Of a DNA stretch of 64,000 nt, positions 25,401-36,400 are shown one piece after another. The notes beneath the pieces are model-generated. The model saw only the letters and a program-made list of their open reading frames with translations. It had not been told where the DNA came from and did not search any database. The DNA comes from Notospermus geniculatus. Taxonomy: Eukaryota; Nemertea; Pilidiophora; Heteronemertea; Lineidae. The stretch's first letter is position 1, and each line of letters starts with the position of its first letter. Both the position numbers and the translations under genes were made by a program. The stretch lies in the NCBI GenBank assembly GCA_002633025.1, contig NMRB01000014.1, positions 484,836 to 548,835 on the forward strand, written 5' to 3'.

Positions 25401-25589
25401 TTCTCTGCGACTGCCGCCGCATGAAGCTGTTACGTTGTATTGATGGATAGGCAAGATGGCCCCGATGTTGATATCCCCAAGTTTGACATCGGCGGAGTAA
25501 TCCATGTTCGGCACAAGAACCAGTCCTGCAACATGGGCAACAACCACGGCACAAAAAAGAACATGTAAATCCAATGCCATGATATCCAT
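22494..25589 (-). CDS. class C GPCR, metabotropic glutamate receptor-like (2 exons, 938 aa)
   Basis: Exon 1 is 25589-23508 and exon 2 is 23225-22494, joined at phase 0 (donor GTAATG, acceptor TTGCAG). Residues 1-27 form a hydrophobic signal peptide. A Venus-flytrap ligand domain (about 40-490) follows, then a Cys-rich NCD3G region with CSEPCRPGFSQE and CCWTCEPC, then seven membrane helices and a long Ser/Thr/Glu-rich tail. Residues lining the glutamate site in human mGlu1 (Ser165, Thr188, Asp208, Tyr236, Asp318) have counterparts: GSESS near 150, ATS (Thr174), VPSDSYQA (Asp194), AYGITG (Tyr222), IASDAW (Asp304). The TM6 region FNESRFISFCVYTTVLMWLA is typical of mGlu receptors. An amino-acid-type ligand is likely; glutamate itself is inference. 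The family usually has more introns. An upstream in-frame TTG was not taken as the start. Confidence 0.93.
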
Positions 25590-25593
25590 CAAA

Positions 25594-25690
25594 GCAGCTT
25601 TCCCTAGACGCTTCTCATGCTAGCCCACGTTCCGCCAACCGCAGCTTTCCCTAGACGCTTCTCATGCTGTAGCCCACGTTCCGCCAACCG
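25594..25690. repeat. 48-50 bp tandem duplication just upstream of the receptor start
   Basis: GCAGCTTTCCCTAGACGCTT and the rest of a ~48 bp unit occur twice in a row, differing by a 2 bp insertion. They lie immediately 5' of the class C receptor start codon, so in its leader or promoter. Confidence 0.85.
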
Positions 25691-26067
25691 TCATACTTTG
25701 GTACCGAGTTCTATTCCTGCTAACCCTGCAAGTTGGAAAAAGGAAGGAAAGATTAAGAACTACGTGGGTTGGTTTAATGATCAATTGGCGTCGGTCTTGG
25801 TGGAGAGAATTTCTGCTGTCACATACATGTATATCCGGTTGTTTGGAGCATTTCTTGACTCTGTGTTCTTGCCTCGCCCATATTGGCAAGGCGTCTAGTC
25901 TTTTGGTCACAGATGCGTGGCATATCTTACATAGTCTACGTTATCTTAGTTGCTCATTGTCATATTTGCATTGTTCTTTGCCGGTCATTTGTTATGCACA
26001 TCATATTGTGCCCTGAAGGTGTAAAGCTGGAAATGCCAGTGGTCCGAATGATCTGGATGAATTAACC

Positions 26068-26207
26068 GGGGCCAAATTTATGAAGCCTTCACAACTTTGC
26101 GTTCACGCAAATCTATTGTAAGACAGTGCGTGAACAATAGGGCATGTGCAACCGAACAATAGATTTGCGTGAACGCAGTTGCGAAGGCTTCATAAATATG
26201 GCCCCAG
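26068..26207. mobile_element. GGGGCCA MITE, copy 1
   Basis: A 140 bp inverted repeat begins GGGGCCAAATTTATGAAGCC and ends GGCTTCATAAATATGGCCCC. Its inner arms, CGTTCACGCAAATCTATTGT and complement, match the element at 29129-29270. Confidence 0.85.
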
Positions 26208-26925
26208 TTCCTTGTGGGCATCAACATGTGCTGTGCGCTGTTGTTGACCAAACCAACTCACTGGGGAGATTGAAATTGACAAGGGATGACCGTAACAGTG
26301 TTTTATAGTCGCAAAATGGGAACCTGAGAAGTTGTACCTACCTTCCCTATCACCTGTCAGCATGAGCAGGATGGTATTGAACTCAGTGTCGTCCCCGATC
26401 ACGTAATGTGAAAAGCGTTTAGAGGCAACGAACTGCGACATACACGTACATTTAGATACGAATTCTCGTTGATGACAAATGCCAGTGATATTTTATGGTA
26501 CTTAAAGATGAATTTATGGCCATTAATTGGACCAATAATCTAGGAATCGTGCTTATCACAAGAAAATGTTATCAGGTCTGAGGAGATAGGCAGAAAAATG
26601 CATGGTAGATCTTAAGTGGATGTGCCAAAACATTACATTAATGAATTACATGTAATCAAAAATAGATCTATTTTTGATGTAATCTATCTACATGTACATG
26701 TACGTATATAATTACAGAATTATTGAACTTGTCCTCATTTATAATGGTTATGCACTTGTTTAGATTAATAGTTATCATTTGGTTGAAAGTTTGCTTTTTA
26801 TGTTAAATTCAACTGGCAAAAGAAGATGTCCTCTGGAAGATTTTCAAGCGCTGTTCGATGAACAATGGTGTTTGAATAATGAGGGTTTTGAAAACCGATG
26901 TTGTAAAACCAATGTTCCTGCACTT
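26208..26925. other. intergenic, no gene seen
   Basis: No supported exon. A short palindrome, AAAAATAGATCTATTTTT, lies at about 26659-26676 within an ATG/TAC-rich stretch containing TACATGTACATGTACG. Confidence 0.4.
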
Positions 26926-26931
26926 ATTGGC

Positions 26932-27048
26932 TGCTGGTATTCATAAAGGTTAGCAAATGCTTTAAGATTTGCACAGCGAGGTCCAATGTAAATGCACTAC
27001 AAAACTTGAAGTAAAAGCACTTGCTAGCTTTTATGAATACCAGCCATT
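26932..27048. mobile_element. MITE with GGCTGGTATTCATAAA ends
   Basis: GCTGCTGGTATTCATAAAGG at the left pairs with CTTTTATGAATACCAGCC at the right. The arms extend through GCTAGCAAGTGCTTTTA-like sequence. About 117 bp, noncoding. Confidence 0.75.
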
Positions 27049-27118
27049 ATTGATGTTCTCTGACACCCCCTGACCAGTTCGTTCTGGGTGTGGAGTATGA
27101 TAGTCTGAACACCACGAC

Positions 27119-28071
27119 AAAAGGGCATGTTCTATTTCGGAACATTTTTCCCAACTAATTTTTCATTTAGTTGCAGGTGTTTGATTTTCATGATAATTTC
27201 AGGTATAATATTTTACAACGTGAACTACATAATCATGAAAGAAAAATGTGACATTAGTTTCATTAATTAGGAAAACAAAGAGCATTTGCAAAATGTCCGA
27301 AATCAGCATGAAAACAGTGAAATTATTCACTAATGTTTGTTGTACTGGGAGAGTAATGGTATTATTTATCATTCACCATAAAGTCATTACTAAACATATT
27401 GGTTTTGCTGAAATATTTGCAAAACATGTGTGACTTTCTTCATTTCTGGACCCCTATTTATGTGGGGGGAGAACAGAACAGCACATCTAGGCCTGTCAGA
27501 ATTGAATGGAATGCTGTGGTAAAGATTATTGTCAATATCAGTGAAGTGGTTTGTTGGTGTTGCATAAGGTCATAAAAGGGAAACTTGAATTTGACGTCCC
27601 ACCGATCACACCCTACCCACATGTCATGGTTGATTATACATGTTGTAACTGATATTGATTATAATCTTTACCACAGCATTCCATTCAAATCTGACAGGCC
27701 TAGATGTGCTGTTCTGTTCTCCCCCCACATAAATAGGGGTGCAGAAATGAAGAAAATCACAGATTTTATGCAAATATTTCAGCAAAACCAATATGTTCAG
27801 TAATGATTTTATGATGAATGATAAATAATACCATTACTCTCCCAGTACAACAAATATTAGGGAATAATTTCACTGCTTTCATGCTGATTTCAGACATTTT
27901 GCAAATGCTCTTTGTTTTCCTAATTAATGAAACTAATGTCACATTTTTCTTTCATGATTATGTAGTTCACGTTATAAAATATTATACCTGAAATTATCAT
28001 GAAAATTAAACACCTGCAACTAAATGAAAAATTAGTTGGGAAAAATGTTCCGAAAAAGAACATGCCCTTTT
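27119..28071. mobile_element. large foldback element, ~425 bp arms
   Basis: The left arm (27119-27543), starting AAAAGGGCATGTTCT, is repeated in inverted orientation in the right arm (27648-28071), ending AGAACATGCCCTTTT, around a spacer of about 104 bp. The arms are highly similar with scattered substitutions and small indels. Short ORFs inside the arms are mirror shadows with no homology. This is a foldback-type or non-autonomous DNA element. Confidence 0.9.
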
Positions 28072-28923
28072 ATATTCTTCGCAGGCCTACATTGTAGTCT
28101 TCATACAGAAAGTTAAATGCTGTATAGAATTTATGGTATGGTACTCTATGAATCCATCGGCTAAAGAGAGAAGCGAGCGTGAACATACGAAGTAAGTCCG
28201 TAAGAAGTTTATTTTTTCTGGTAAGAACATTACATGAACACAGAAGTGAACATGCACAGAAGAATAGGAATTTTCCAGCGCCATCTATCTGCGATAGTCT
28301 GAAAAATACTGATCGATTAGCATTTTCACCGCACCAAACTTGTATAGCTACCGGTGTATTTTCCGTACGAACATGAGATTAAGTTGTATTGAACAAAGTT
28401 CAATAGGCCTACCGTTATAGCTGGAGGGTCAGTACAGCAGGCCTCGGCTGCGATTTAGAGGTACGCCTACTGTATACGCCGGGTATAGGCCTACTGACAA
28501 GCCGATTAACATGCCCCTTCACTGATGGAGTGCGCGAACCCATTGTGAATTCTTTGTTTAAACCGGCGTGATGCATACCAGCTCGCAGCCTATTAGATAA
28601 GCCGAACACAACACAGCCTTGATTTCCATTAACTCGACCAGTTCCCACCACTCCCCTGTACTCGAGACTCACAAGGTGACCTTCGTATACTACGACGACT
28701 CAAGCGCGCCAACGACTGCATTCATCGATCATCATCAAGACAGAAGAATCGAACGCGTCACCCACAACTAATACGTAACCCTCGTGGTGATTACGTCGGA
28801 GATGCAGAGAAAAATCAAAAAATCAAGAGATATGTATAGCAAGAGGATGGAAGTTCTCGTTTCCAGAGCGCCTGTCTGCATCTTTGGAGCATCTGACCGT
28901 TTCAATCGTTAGCACACTTTGCC

Positions 28924-31020
28924 ATGGAGCGAATGCAGGATGAATTTCTCGAGGCGGTACGCTGCAATGACTTATCTAAGGTACGTCGGCAGCTATTTCG
29001 ATATTCCCGATTCTTCTGAGTCTCTACGGATGGGTATGTTGTAGGGAAGCTAGCCTACAGTCAAGCTTTACCAGGTAGGACGTGAAGCACTGCAATGGTG
29101 TAAAAGTCTATCATCGTAAGATCATCATCAGGGGCCATATTCATGAACCCTTCGCAACTTTGCGTGCACGCAAATCTATTGTAAGGCAGTCGGTGAACAA
29201 TAGGGCACGTGGAGCCAACAATAGACTTGCGTGCACTCAAACTTGCGAAGGCTTAGTGAATATGGCCCCAGGCTCGCTCGCTCCTTCTGTCCTCTGGAAG
29301 ATTGTGATGTCGAGCTTAAGTCTGTCTGTAGGGTTCTGCAATGCTGAGAGATGTACATGTAGGTATGTACATTACGTTGAAGATACACACTTGGGACCTT
29401 CACACGACGTCTGCAGTGTGCTTTTTCCATTCTTCTACAGCGGTGAACTCCAAATTTCTGCCCCAAGCAAACGGAAGTTGAGGTTCTTTCGAATAAGTAG
29501 TGGTAATCGAAAATGACATTTTGATATTTCGCACCATAGAAATTGAATGTAGATACATGATACTACGTTGAGCACTTTTTTCTTTACCATAGGTGAATGA
29601 CATCCTTTCATCATCCGACGTGACTTCTTTACCATTAGAGCGTGCATTGGATTTGGCGATACAAGACGAGTCTACTTCAATGGTACGAAGGATCTTCCAA
29701 GCCGGGGTAGATGTGAATGGGGATGGCCACCATCCTTCACCTTTGATTGCAGCAGTAGAGAAGGGTTCTATCGAGTTGGTCCAACTGATGCTTGATTTGG
29801 GAGCAGACTTGTTGAAGAATGATGCATGTACGAATGCATTAGCCTGTGCAATTTCGACATCAGGTAACAGTCAAATCATTGCAGAGATTCTCAAACGATG
29901 TGACGAACTTGGTTACTATGGTAATGGTGAATCTGACAGCGCGCTCATTTTGTACGCAGCCAGTGTGATTGGGGATGTCGATCGTGTTCAACAGTATTGT
30001 AATGCAGGCACTGTTATTTCTGATTGCTATCAGATCCGACGATACCCCCTGTTGGAGGCAAGCAGGAGCAGCAATATTGACATGGTAAAATGCCTGTTGC
30101 GATATGGAGCAGAGGTAAACGAGCAAACTGACACGACACCCTTGGGTGTGAGTATACAAAATGGACGGACAGATATAGTGCAACTGCTGGTGGAACATGG
30201 TGCTAACATTTCCACTGAGGTTATCAAAGGACACCGTACCATGAGCCCAATCATATGGGCATGCTGTGGCGGACAACGAGATATTGTCAGAGTGCTTCTG
30301 ACGAATGGTGCTGACGTGAACATATCCAAAGGATCCAACCTGCAGCTCTCAGCTCTTCATTTAACGTCAGCATCCGCGAGGGGGAATTACCTGTTATCGC
30401 GTGATGTTGGTGTTGCCATGGAAACAGATCTGTCTATAATCGAAGACATTTTAGAATTTGGTGCAAGACCTGATGTCAAAGACGGAACGGGTCGAACCCC
30501 TCTGGACTACCACTTGCACGACTTTGCGCAGGTCTTCCTTGACTATTCTTGCGGTGATGGCGATGTCTCAACTGTGATCACAACACGTACAAAAATGGTG
30601 AAATCGATGATCATGGCCTCCAAACCGCATTGTTGCTCAGTAGGAAGTGTTGACTTGATCGATTTGATATGCATCTGCCCAAATACCATATCCTGCCTCG
30701 GTTCGGCCCATCGCAATGGCGATGACACGACAAGCCTTGACCATTTCGACAGCATTTTGAAACATCTGATTTATTCCGGAATCATGAAACCTTCGCCTAT
30801 CTTGTCAGAAAGGTATACATCCTTCACAACCCAAATCACCGGCAACCCCACAGGTGCCAAGTGGTTGTCGACCTCGTTGCTGTCGGGACTTTCATTGAAA
30901 CAACATTGCAGGATAAAGCTTCGGGAAACCATCCGCCATCCCCTGCAGTCTAACATCATGTCAAACGATATCCCGCTGCCTTCTCAACTGAAGAAATATT
31001 TACTCTTCAGCATGTTTTGA
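28924..31020 (+). CDS. ankyrin repeat and SOCS box protein, ASB-like (2 exons, 494 aa)
   Basis: Exon 1 is 28924-28980 (MERMQDEFLEAVRCNDLSK, donor GTACGT) and exon 2 is 29593-31020 (acceptor CCATAG), joined at phase 0. About residues 20-335 form six to eight ankyrin repeats; clear ones include PLIAAVEKGSIELVQLMLD, PLLEASRSSNIDMVKCLLRY, PLGVSIQNGRTDIVQLLVEH and ACCGGQRDIVRVLLTNGADV. The C-terminus has SLKQHCRIKLRETIR followed by LPSQLKKYLLFSMF. These match a SOCS box: a BC-box with the LK-x-x-CR pattern, and a Cul5-box with the LPLP-x-x-L-x-x-YL pattern. By family knowledge such proteins recruit substrates to Elongin B/C-Cullin 5 ubiquitin ligases. The substrate is unknown. The single intron carries a MITE. 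Confidence 0.88.
29129..29270. mobile_element. GGGGCCA MITE, copy 2 (ASB intron)
   Basis: GGGGCCATATTCATGAACCC at the left and its near-complement GTGAATATGGCCCC at the right, with internal GCACGCAAATCTATTGTAAG. It is the same family as 26068-26207 and lies between the two exons of the ASB-like gene. Confidence 0.85.
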
Positions 31021-31891
31021 TATTTTAAACCAGTAATACCAACACCACTTTTTCCGCGAATCTATCATGTTAATCTATCTGAGGATGATCCCTTTGACAA
31101 TTTTGCATCCGATCTTCCAATCGGTGTCGAAGTGCCTCGAGGTATCGATTCTTTGGAACTAATCAACGCAACCTTAATCACATAATTCTAGAAATCGCCC
31201 TGAGGTTGAGCAGAATGGTATCGCCAATCGTGAAAACCAAGTTTACCTGGAATGTTCTGTACATTTCACTCTGCGACTATTATTGATCAATTGTTCAGGT
31301 GCAAGGAGGTGAAGATGATGTAGGAGATACAATTGCTAAAAGCTAATTAACTCAACGGCTTGGGTGTGTCTTGTGCAGGCAATGGACCACTTATTAGTTA
31401 CTGTTTAGACTTCCTCGCTGATGGTAACCAAGCACAGAACGTGTCTTCATGGATATCAAATTCAACCTCTTTAATCTGATACCAGGGGAGTGTCTCTTCA
31501 GAGTCAACGACGGCACGTGAGCTGACTCGAGATCCATTCGAAATGCTCGAGAGCTGTGAGGAGCAGTCGTCGGTATACGTTCAAATCTGCATCCAGCAAA
31601 CAGGACATCTCCAGCTCGAAAACTGTGGATAAGGTTGCTGTATGCAGACTCCTGCTCTGCTGCTCAATGACCCTCTGTGAACTTCTTCAATCATCGTACT
31701 ACTCTCACGACGTTATCGCTAGCTGTTCCGAACGTGTTTGAGGAAACGTTCCCCACGGATTAACCGTAACCAGGAGGATCGGACTGAAAATATCGTCATC
31801 TGAAAGGAACTTACACGAGCATCTGTGTTGCATCGTTCACCAAAACACCATCGGATCTACTTAATAATTCTGAGAACTGACTCTGTACAAC
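31021..31891. other. intergenic, possible 3' and 5' untranslated sequence
   Basis: No exon recognised. It separates the ASB-like stop codon from the next plus-strand start codon and should contain the 3' end of the former and the promoter and leader of the latter. Confidence 0.4.
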
Positions 31892-32998
31892 ATGCCTGCT
31901 TTACCACCTGCGGGTGATAGGGACTACTGGTTTTCCGGCGGTGTCCATCACTACTATCTCCGTCGAAATCGTGCTCACACCCAATTCGGAGCAGCCGAGT
32001 CTGCCTTTCGGATAACCATCGCCATGATTGGTTTCGTGCTCAACTTGGCCATCCTGATAGGAATCTGCATGTCTCGCAGTTATCATCGTCCGATTGTCAT
32101 CATCGTATTCAATTTGACTTTTATAAACTTCGCCATTTCTTTCTTTTATATCCCCGTCTATGCTTTCGGATTTATACTCGATCTACAAGACGATTCCTTC
32201 TGCTTGGGAATTGTGAGCGTCTTTCGTGAGTTGACTGCTGTAGCGCTGACATCGCAAATGATATTTTCTTTCCACATGCTTTGCACAGCGGAGGGACGAA
32301 CTGATCTGTTCACACCCCTTAAGACCGTTGGCTACATCGTCCTGGCCTGGCTCTTCAATTTATTGTGCTACGTCAGCCCCGTGTTCGTCGGGATTGGAAT
32401 CAGTCACATCCAACTTCACAAGTCGGACTCGATGTGCAGTAACTTTACAAGAGACATTAGAGAATCGTTCAGTATTCACCCATATGTCAACAAATTGTTT
32501 GCCGTGTATGAGCTGCTTCTACAAGCGATGCAGTTCCTGACCACTTGCTTTATTATAGTTGGAATCCACCGGGTTATCTTAAGGGGTAAGCATGAGAGAC
32601 AGAAATCGCCGATTTGCAAGAAGAACTACAGCCGAGTCAGCCGAACGACGGGTTATTTTCTTATCTGTTTCCTTGTCGTCTGGACGCCACTGATAACCAT
32701 TAACCTGCTTGTCCTCTTGGGGTACGAAATCAGCTACGCAGCAGCTCATTCCTCTCTGGACCTATTCTTTCTGAGTCCGATTCTGGTGGCCACGGGCATG
32801 ATATTCGGTGTGAGATCCGTCAGGTCGGACGTCGGGAAGTGTTGCTCCGCAATGTGTTGTTTGGATTTTGGCGACAAACTGACGTCTAGGAATGTAAAGA
32901 GACAGTCGAGTAGCTACTCGACTGGTCTGAGATCCGATGCCATCCACAGTGGAGACTCTGTGACGTCAATGACTGCTTCGTTCAACAGACCAGCATGA
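31892..32998 (+). CDS. intronless class A-like GPCR (368 aa), orphan
   Basis: One uninterrupted frame with seven hydrophobic segments (roughly residues 41-61, 71-92, 104-128, 144-165, 204-226, 252-274 and 284-305). The TM1 end FVLNLAILIGI and TM2 start VFNLTFINFAISF resemble class A receptors. A Cys in extracellular loop 1 (FCLGIV) could pair with one in loop 2 (MCSNFT). The usual DRY after TM3 is replaced by CTAEGR and the NPxxY of TM7 by SPILVATG, so it is a divergent receptor. TM6 has FLVVWTPLI, close to the class A CWxP region. The tail is Ser-rich with paired Cys (GKCCSAMCC), possible palmitoylation sites. A polyadenylation signal follows at 33410. Confidence 0.85.
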   Translation: MPALPPAGDRDYWFSGGVHHYYLRRNRAHTQFGAAESAFRITIAMIGFVLNLAILIGICMSRSYHRPIVIIVFNLTFINFAISFFYIPVYAFGFILDLQDDSFCLGIVSVFRELTAVALTSQMIFSFHMLCTAEGRTDLFTPLKTVGYIVLAWLFNLLCYVSPVFVGIGISHIQLHKSDSMCSNFTRDIRESFSIHPYVNKLFAVYELLLQAMQFLTTCFIIVGIHRVILRGKHERQKSPICKKNYSRVSRTTGYFLICFLVVWTPLITINLLVLLGYEISYAAAHSSLDLFFLSPILVATGMIFGVRSVRSDVGKCCSAMCCLDFGDKLTSRNVKRQSSSYSTGLRSDAIHSGDSVTSMTASFNRPA

Positions 32999-33071
32999 TC
33001 ATTTTGGCAAAGGGATGCTAATCAAACTCAAACCAAGTGGATAATAATGTTTTGTCAGCAAACGCGGACAC

Positions 33072-33077
33072 TTTATT
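33072..33077 (-). terminator. AATAAA signal for the minus-strand gene
   Basis: TTTATT on the plus strand is AATAAA on the minus strand, about 390 bp past the stop codon at 33463. It lies inside the expected 3' UTR of the plus-strand GPCR. Confidence 0.4.
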
Positions 33078-33409
33078 TTGGAGTAGGCCTACATCGATAT
33101 TGTTCATCAAATCTTGCTTATTTGTTATTTTTTCAACTGTGTCAAAAGTAACTGAAGCACGGCAATCGAGTCGGTGATCTTGCATAAAATAACAAGTTAA
33201 AAAGCACATGTGGAACTGACAGTTCACGATGATGAGAATTTATGAAAGAGCTGCGGCATTAATATCAGCGTTGTCTGCTTGTTCCTTATGTGTAAATGCA
33301 TAATGTTCCTGCTTTGGCTGCCAAACGTTGGTGATAGCTAGTTCGCCTGATCGCTTACTTAATGCTGTATCTATTGTACGAGTTAACGTTTTCGCTCGTT
33401 TCGCCATTC

Positions 33410-33415
33410 AATAAA
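33410..33415 (+). terminator. AATAAA signal for the plus-strand GPCR
   Basis: AATAAA about 410 bp downstream of the GPCR stop codon, followed by a T-rich stretch (TTATTTTTCTTCATGAATTT). It lies just before the stop codon of the convergent gene. Confidence 0.5.
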
Positions 33416-33462
33416 GAAGACTGTTATTTTTCTTCATGAATTTTTCTTTCAGATTTAACTGA

Positions 33463-36400
33463 TTAGATCTTATCCCTGTTCCCTGTAAAGAGGCACTGGC
33501 CCCCTCGTTGTTGGAACGTCAACGCCTGAGTATGTTTCCCACTACTACTAACCACAGTCAACTTCTCGGGAACATTTGGTTTCAACGACCTTTTCTTTTT
33601 CTTCTTCGTCCTCTGATACATCGGGTGATTTTTATCTTTCTTGTCGACGATGGGGGATTTTTTGTCCTTATTGCTGGACATTCCCTTGGGTAAGACACCA
33701 CCAGTCGAAAAAACAAACGTTGTTGGGGCTGGCTTCCGTTTTTTTCGCTTTCTCCTCTTATTTTTGGCATTATCCGAGGCGTCGTCCTCACTGGATGATG
33801 AATTTACGTTTCCAGAATCCCCGTGATTATTTGCTTCATTGCCCCGAGTGCAACAATCGGTATCATCAGAGTAATCCAAATCAGAGCTTGAAACCTTCAC
33901 GTCTTCGTCGCTATTGGAATATTCACAATCGCTGTGTTCGTTCTGACACGGCCCATTGCCCCTTGAACCGTTCGCGAACCAGCTATATCGCCTTTTCATC
34001 AATTCATCGTCATTGTCCTTCCACAGTAGATTCCTGGCTCCACTGGGGCAGCCCCTTCTGTCAGCATCGTGGGAATGACGGTCTGCAACAAGAGACACAC
34101 AAAGATTATCCTGTCGACGCGTAGGCCTACAACAATATATGAGGTGGACCACTCAGTCTATGACCAAAAGGCTGAAGGATAAAGAGCACGGCAAGTCAGG
34201 ATATGCAATGGTAGGTAGCACACGGATATCTGTATATGCATTCTTCTTCCGCAAAGATCCTTTCCAGTACAGTCCCACATCCAGCGCCAAAACGCTGTAC
34301 TTACCATCCTTCGGCCTGCTTTCTGAAGGCCGATGTTGGTCATCCATCGATTCTGCGCTGCTGCTGCTAGTGGCCACGGTCCTCCTGAGCCCGCTAAGCC
34401 AATTGACACGCTCGTCTAAAAGACCTGACGAAGATCCACTCGCCGACGACCACAAACTGGCGCTACTCATCGACTCAACAGCATCAAACCTTTTTTCGGA
34501 ATCGGTGGTGCAACTTTTGCTGTCGTGCACGTCATGAGTTTCTTGGCTGGTGGTGTGGCTCACGGTGGAATCTCTCGACACGGTGCTGCTGACGGATTCC
34601 TTCGAATTTGAACCCATGGTGCTTGTTTGTGATGCTTTGTCACACTCTTGTCGAGGCATACCCTCCTCTGAACCTGATGAGATATTCCGACCTTTGGACT
34701 CGTCATCTTCGTCACAAGATTGACAAGAAGCCATTCCTCTTCCAGCAGTACCCACATCGTCAACCTCTCTCGTCTGAACAGAAAGCAATGCAGATTCGTC
34801 GTCTTCGCGATCCTCTGTGTCGGAAGAATTACAAACTTCTTCCGCTTTGCTTTCGGTGATGGCCTGTTCTATCGACCCTTGGGAACAACTAAGGCAATCG
34901 CCTAATGTAGTGTCAGAAACTTCCTGGTCAGCAGGTGAAAGAACGCCTTCCATTTGGCCACTTTCTACTGCTCCCTCGGCCTTAGATTCCATGGTTTCGG
35001 TTCTCACCAAGGACGTGTGAGATAACTTCAAGATTGTCATCTCGCCTTCAGGTACAACAACGTCCGAGTCTCCAGAGGTGGGTGACACATTAGGATCATC
35101 TTTACGTTCTTCAGGATCTGTCAGTTTTTCAGTCGGATGAGCAGTCGGCGTGCCCATTGTAGTATCTTCTTCCATTCTTGGTGAATCTCTGCATGTATGC
35201 CAGTCCTCCCTTTGACGAAATGTTCTTGTCGAATTCTCGACAGTATTCGTTTGCATTGCATTCAAATCTGGGTGGTGCGCTCTCCCTGAACCAGAATCTG
35301 TCGTCAAAGACAGATCCGGTTTACCCAAAACTAGCGACGATCGCTCTTCCTCCTTCTCGTTTGGTTCGTGACAAGGTCCTTCGGTTAGCATTTCATCCTC
35401 TTTCGATATCGTACATTCTACGGAAGGCGTTCTTTGGATTTCACACTTCTCAGCCCCCAGGGCACCCCCTTCTTCCTCAGCAGCTGTTCTGTAACCAACT
35501 CTGGTTTTTGTGTCATCATTCGTCGCCTCTAAAGACTCAACAACCTCAGTCATTGCTGCACTGTGCCCAGCTTCTAAGTTCCCTTCTGTGGTTATTTGCG
35601 GAGCATCATGTTTCGATACCGAGCAGCGTTTTTCGACCAGTTCTGTGATGGTCCTGTTTGACGCCAAAGTTCCCGCTTCTTCTGATATCGTCTCGTCGCC
35701 AGTCTGCATGTTCTCACCGTTCTCTTCTTTGGCCACAGAAACAGATTCTGTCTGTTCGCAGCACTCGTGAGTGGGGCTCGTGTTGTCACTCTGCCACTCT
35801 GGACATTCGGCTGTTGTGACCTTAGTTTTCGTCTTGGGGAGCGATTCTCCATCCTTTGAATCCAAGCTACCTTCCTTGACAGTGGCTTCGACTTCTTTTT
35901 TCAGTTCTTTGCTTCCCAAGTTTCTATCCTTTTGCACGCAGCTATCCCTCGTGACGTCACTTTTTTGTTTCTGTGACTTCATTGTTGTTTGAACAACTTT
36001 TCGGCATGTCCGGTCTCTGTTTTCGTTTTCTGGAACTTTGACATTTAAAGATCGTTTCAGGGATGAATCACTTCTGGGTGTTTTTGTGTCATTTGTTGGC
36101 TTCTTCTTCTTTTTCGTACTTGGTGGATTTGTACCATTACGCTCTTCGGCATCTTTCTTGAATGCTGATGCAGACTTCTTCTTGTTTTCGGCAGAATCTT
36201 TTTTCAACTGAAAAAGATCCTTCTCTTGTTTGACTGCAGTCTGATCTTCTGTACGATGAGTAGGCCTAGATCTCTCTTTCTGGCTCGCTTTGTTTATCAT
36301 TGCTGCTCTCTGTTCCTTGTATCTACGACCAGTCCATTGATAGTAACCATTTTGCGGACGCCACCTCTCCCGTGCCGTCGCTGGCCTCGGTCTTTCGGAG

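Noticed and set aside
27248-27803. ORFs within the foldback arms
   Set aside because: Not conserved as reading frames between the two arms; shadows of an inverted repeat.
29082-29516. 144-aa plus-strand ORF
   Set aside because: It overlaps a MITE and the ASB intron; the translation reflects the element's inverted repeat.
33576-34124. 182-aa plus-strand ORF
   Set aside because: Antisense to exon 2 of the disordered protein; Ser/Arg-rich composition is the mirror of its Ser/Asp/Lys codons.
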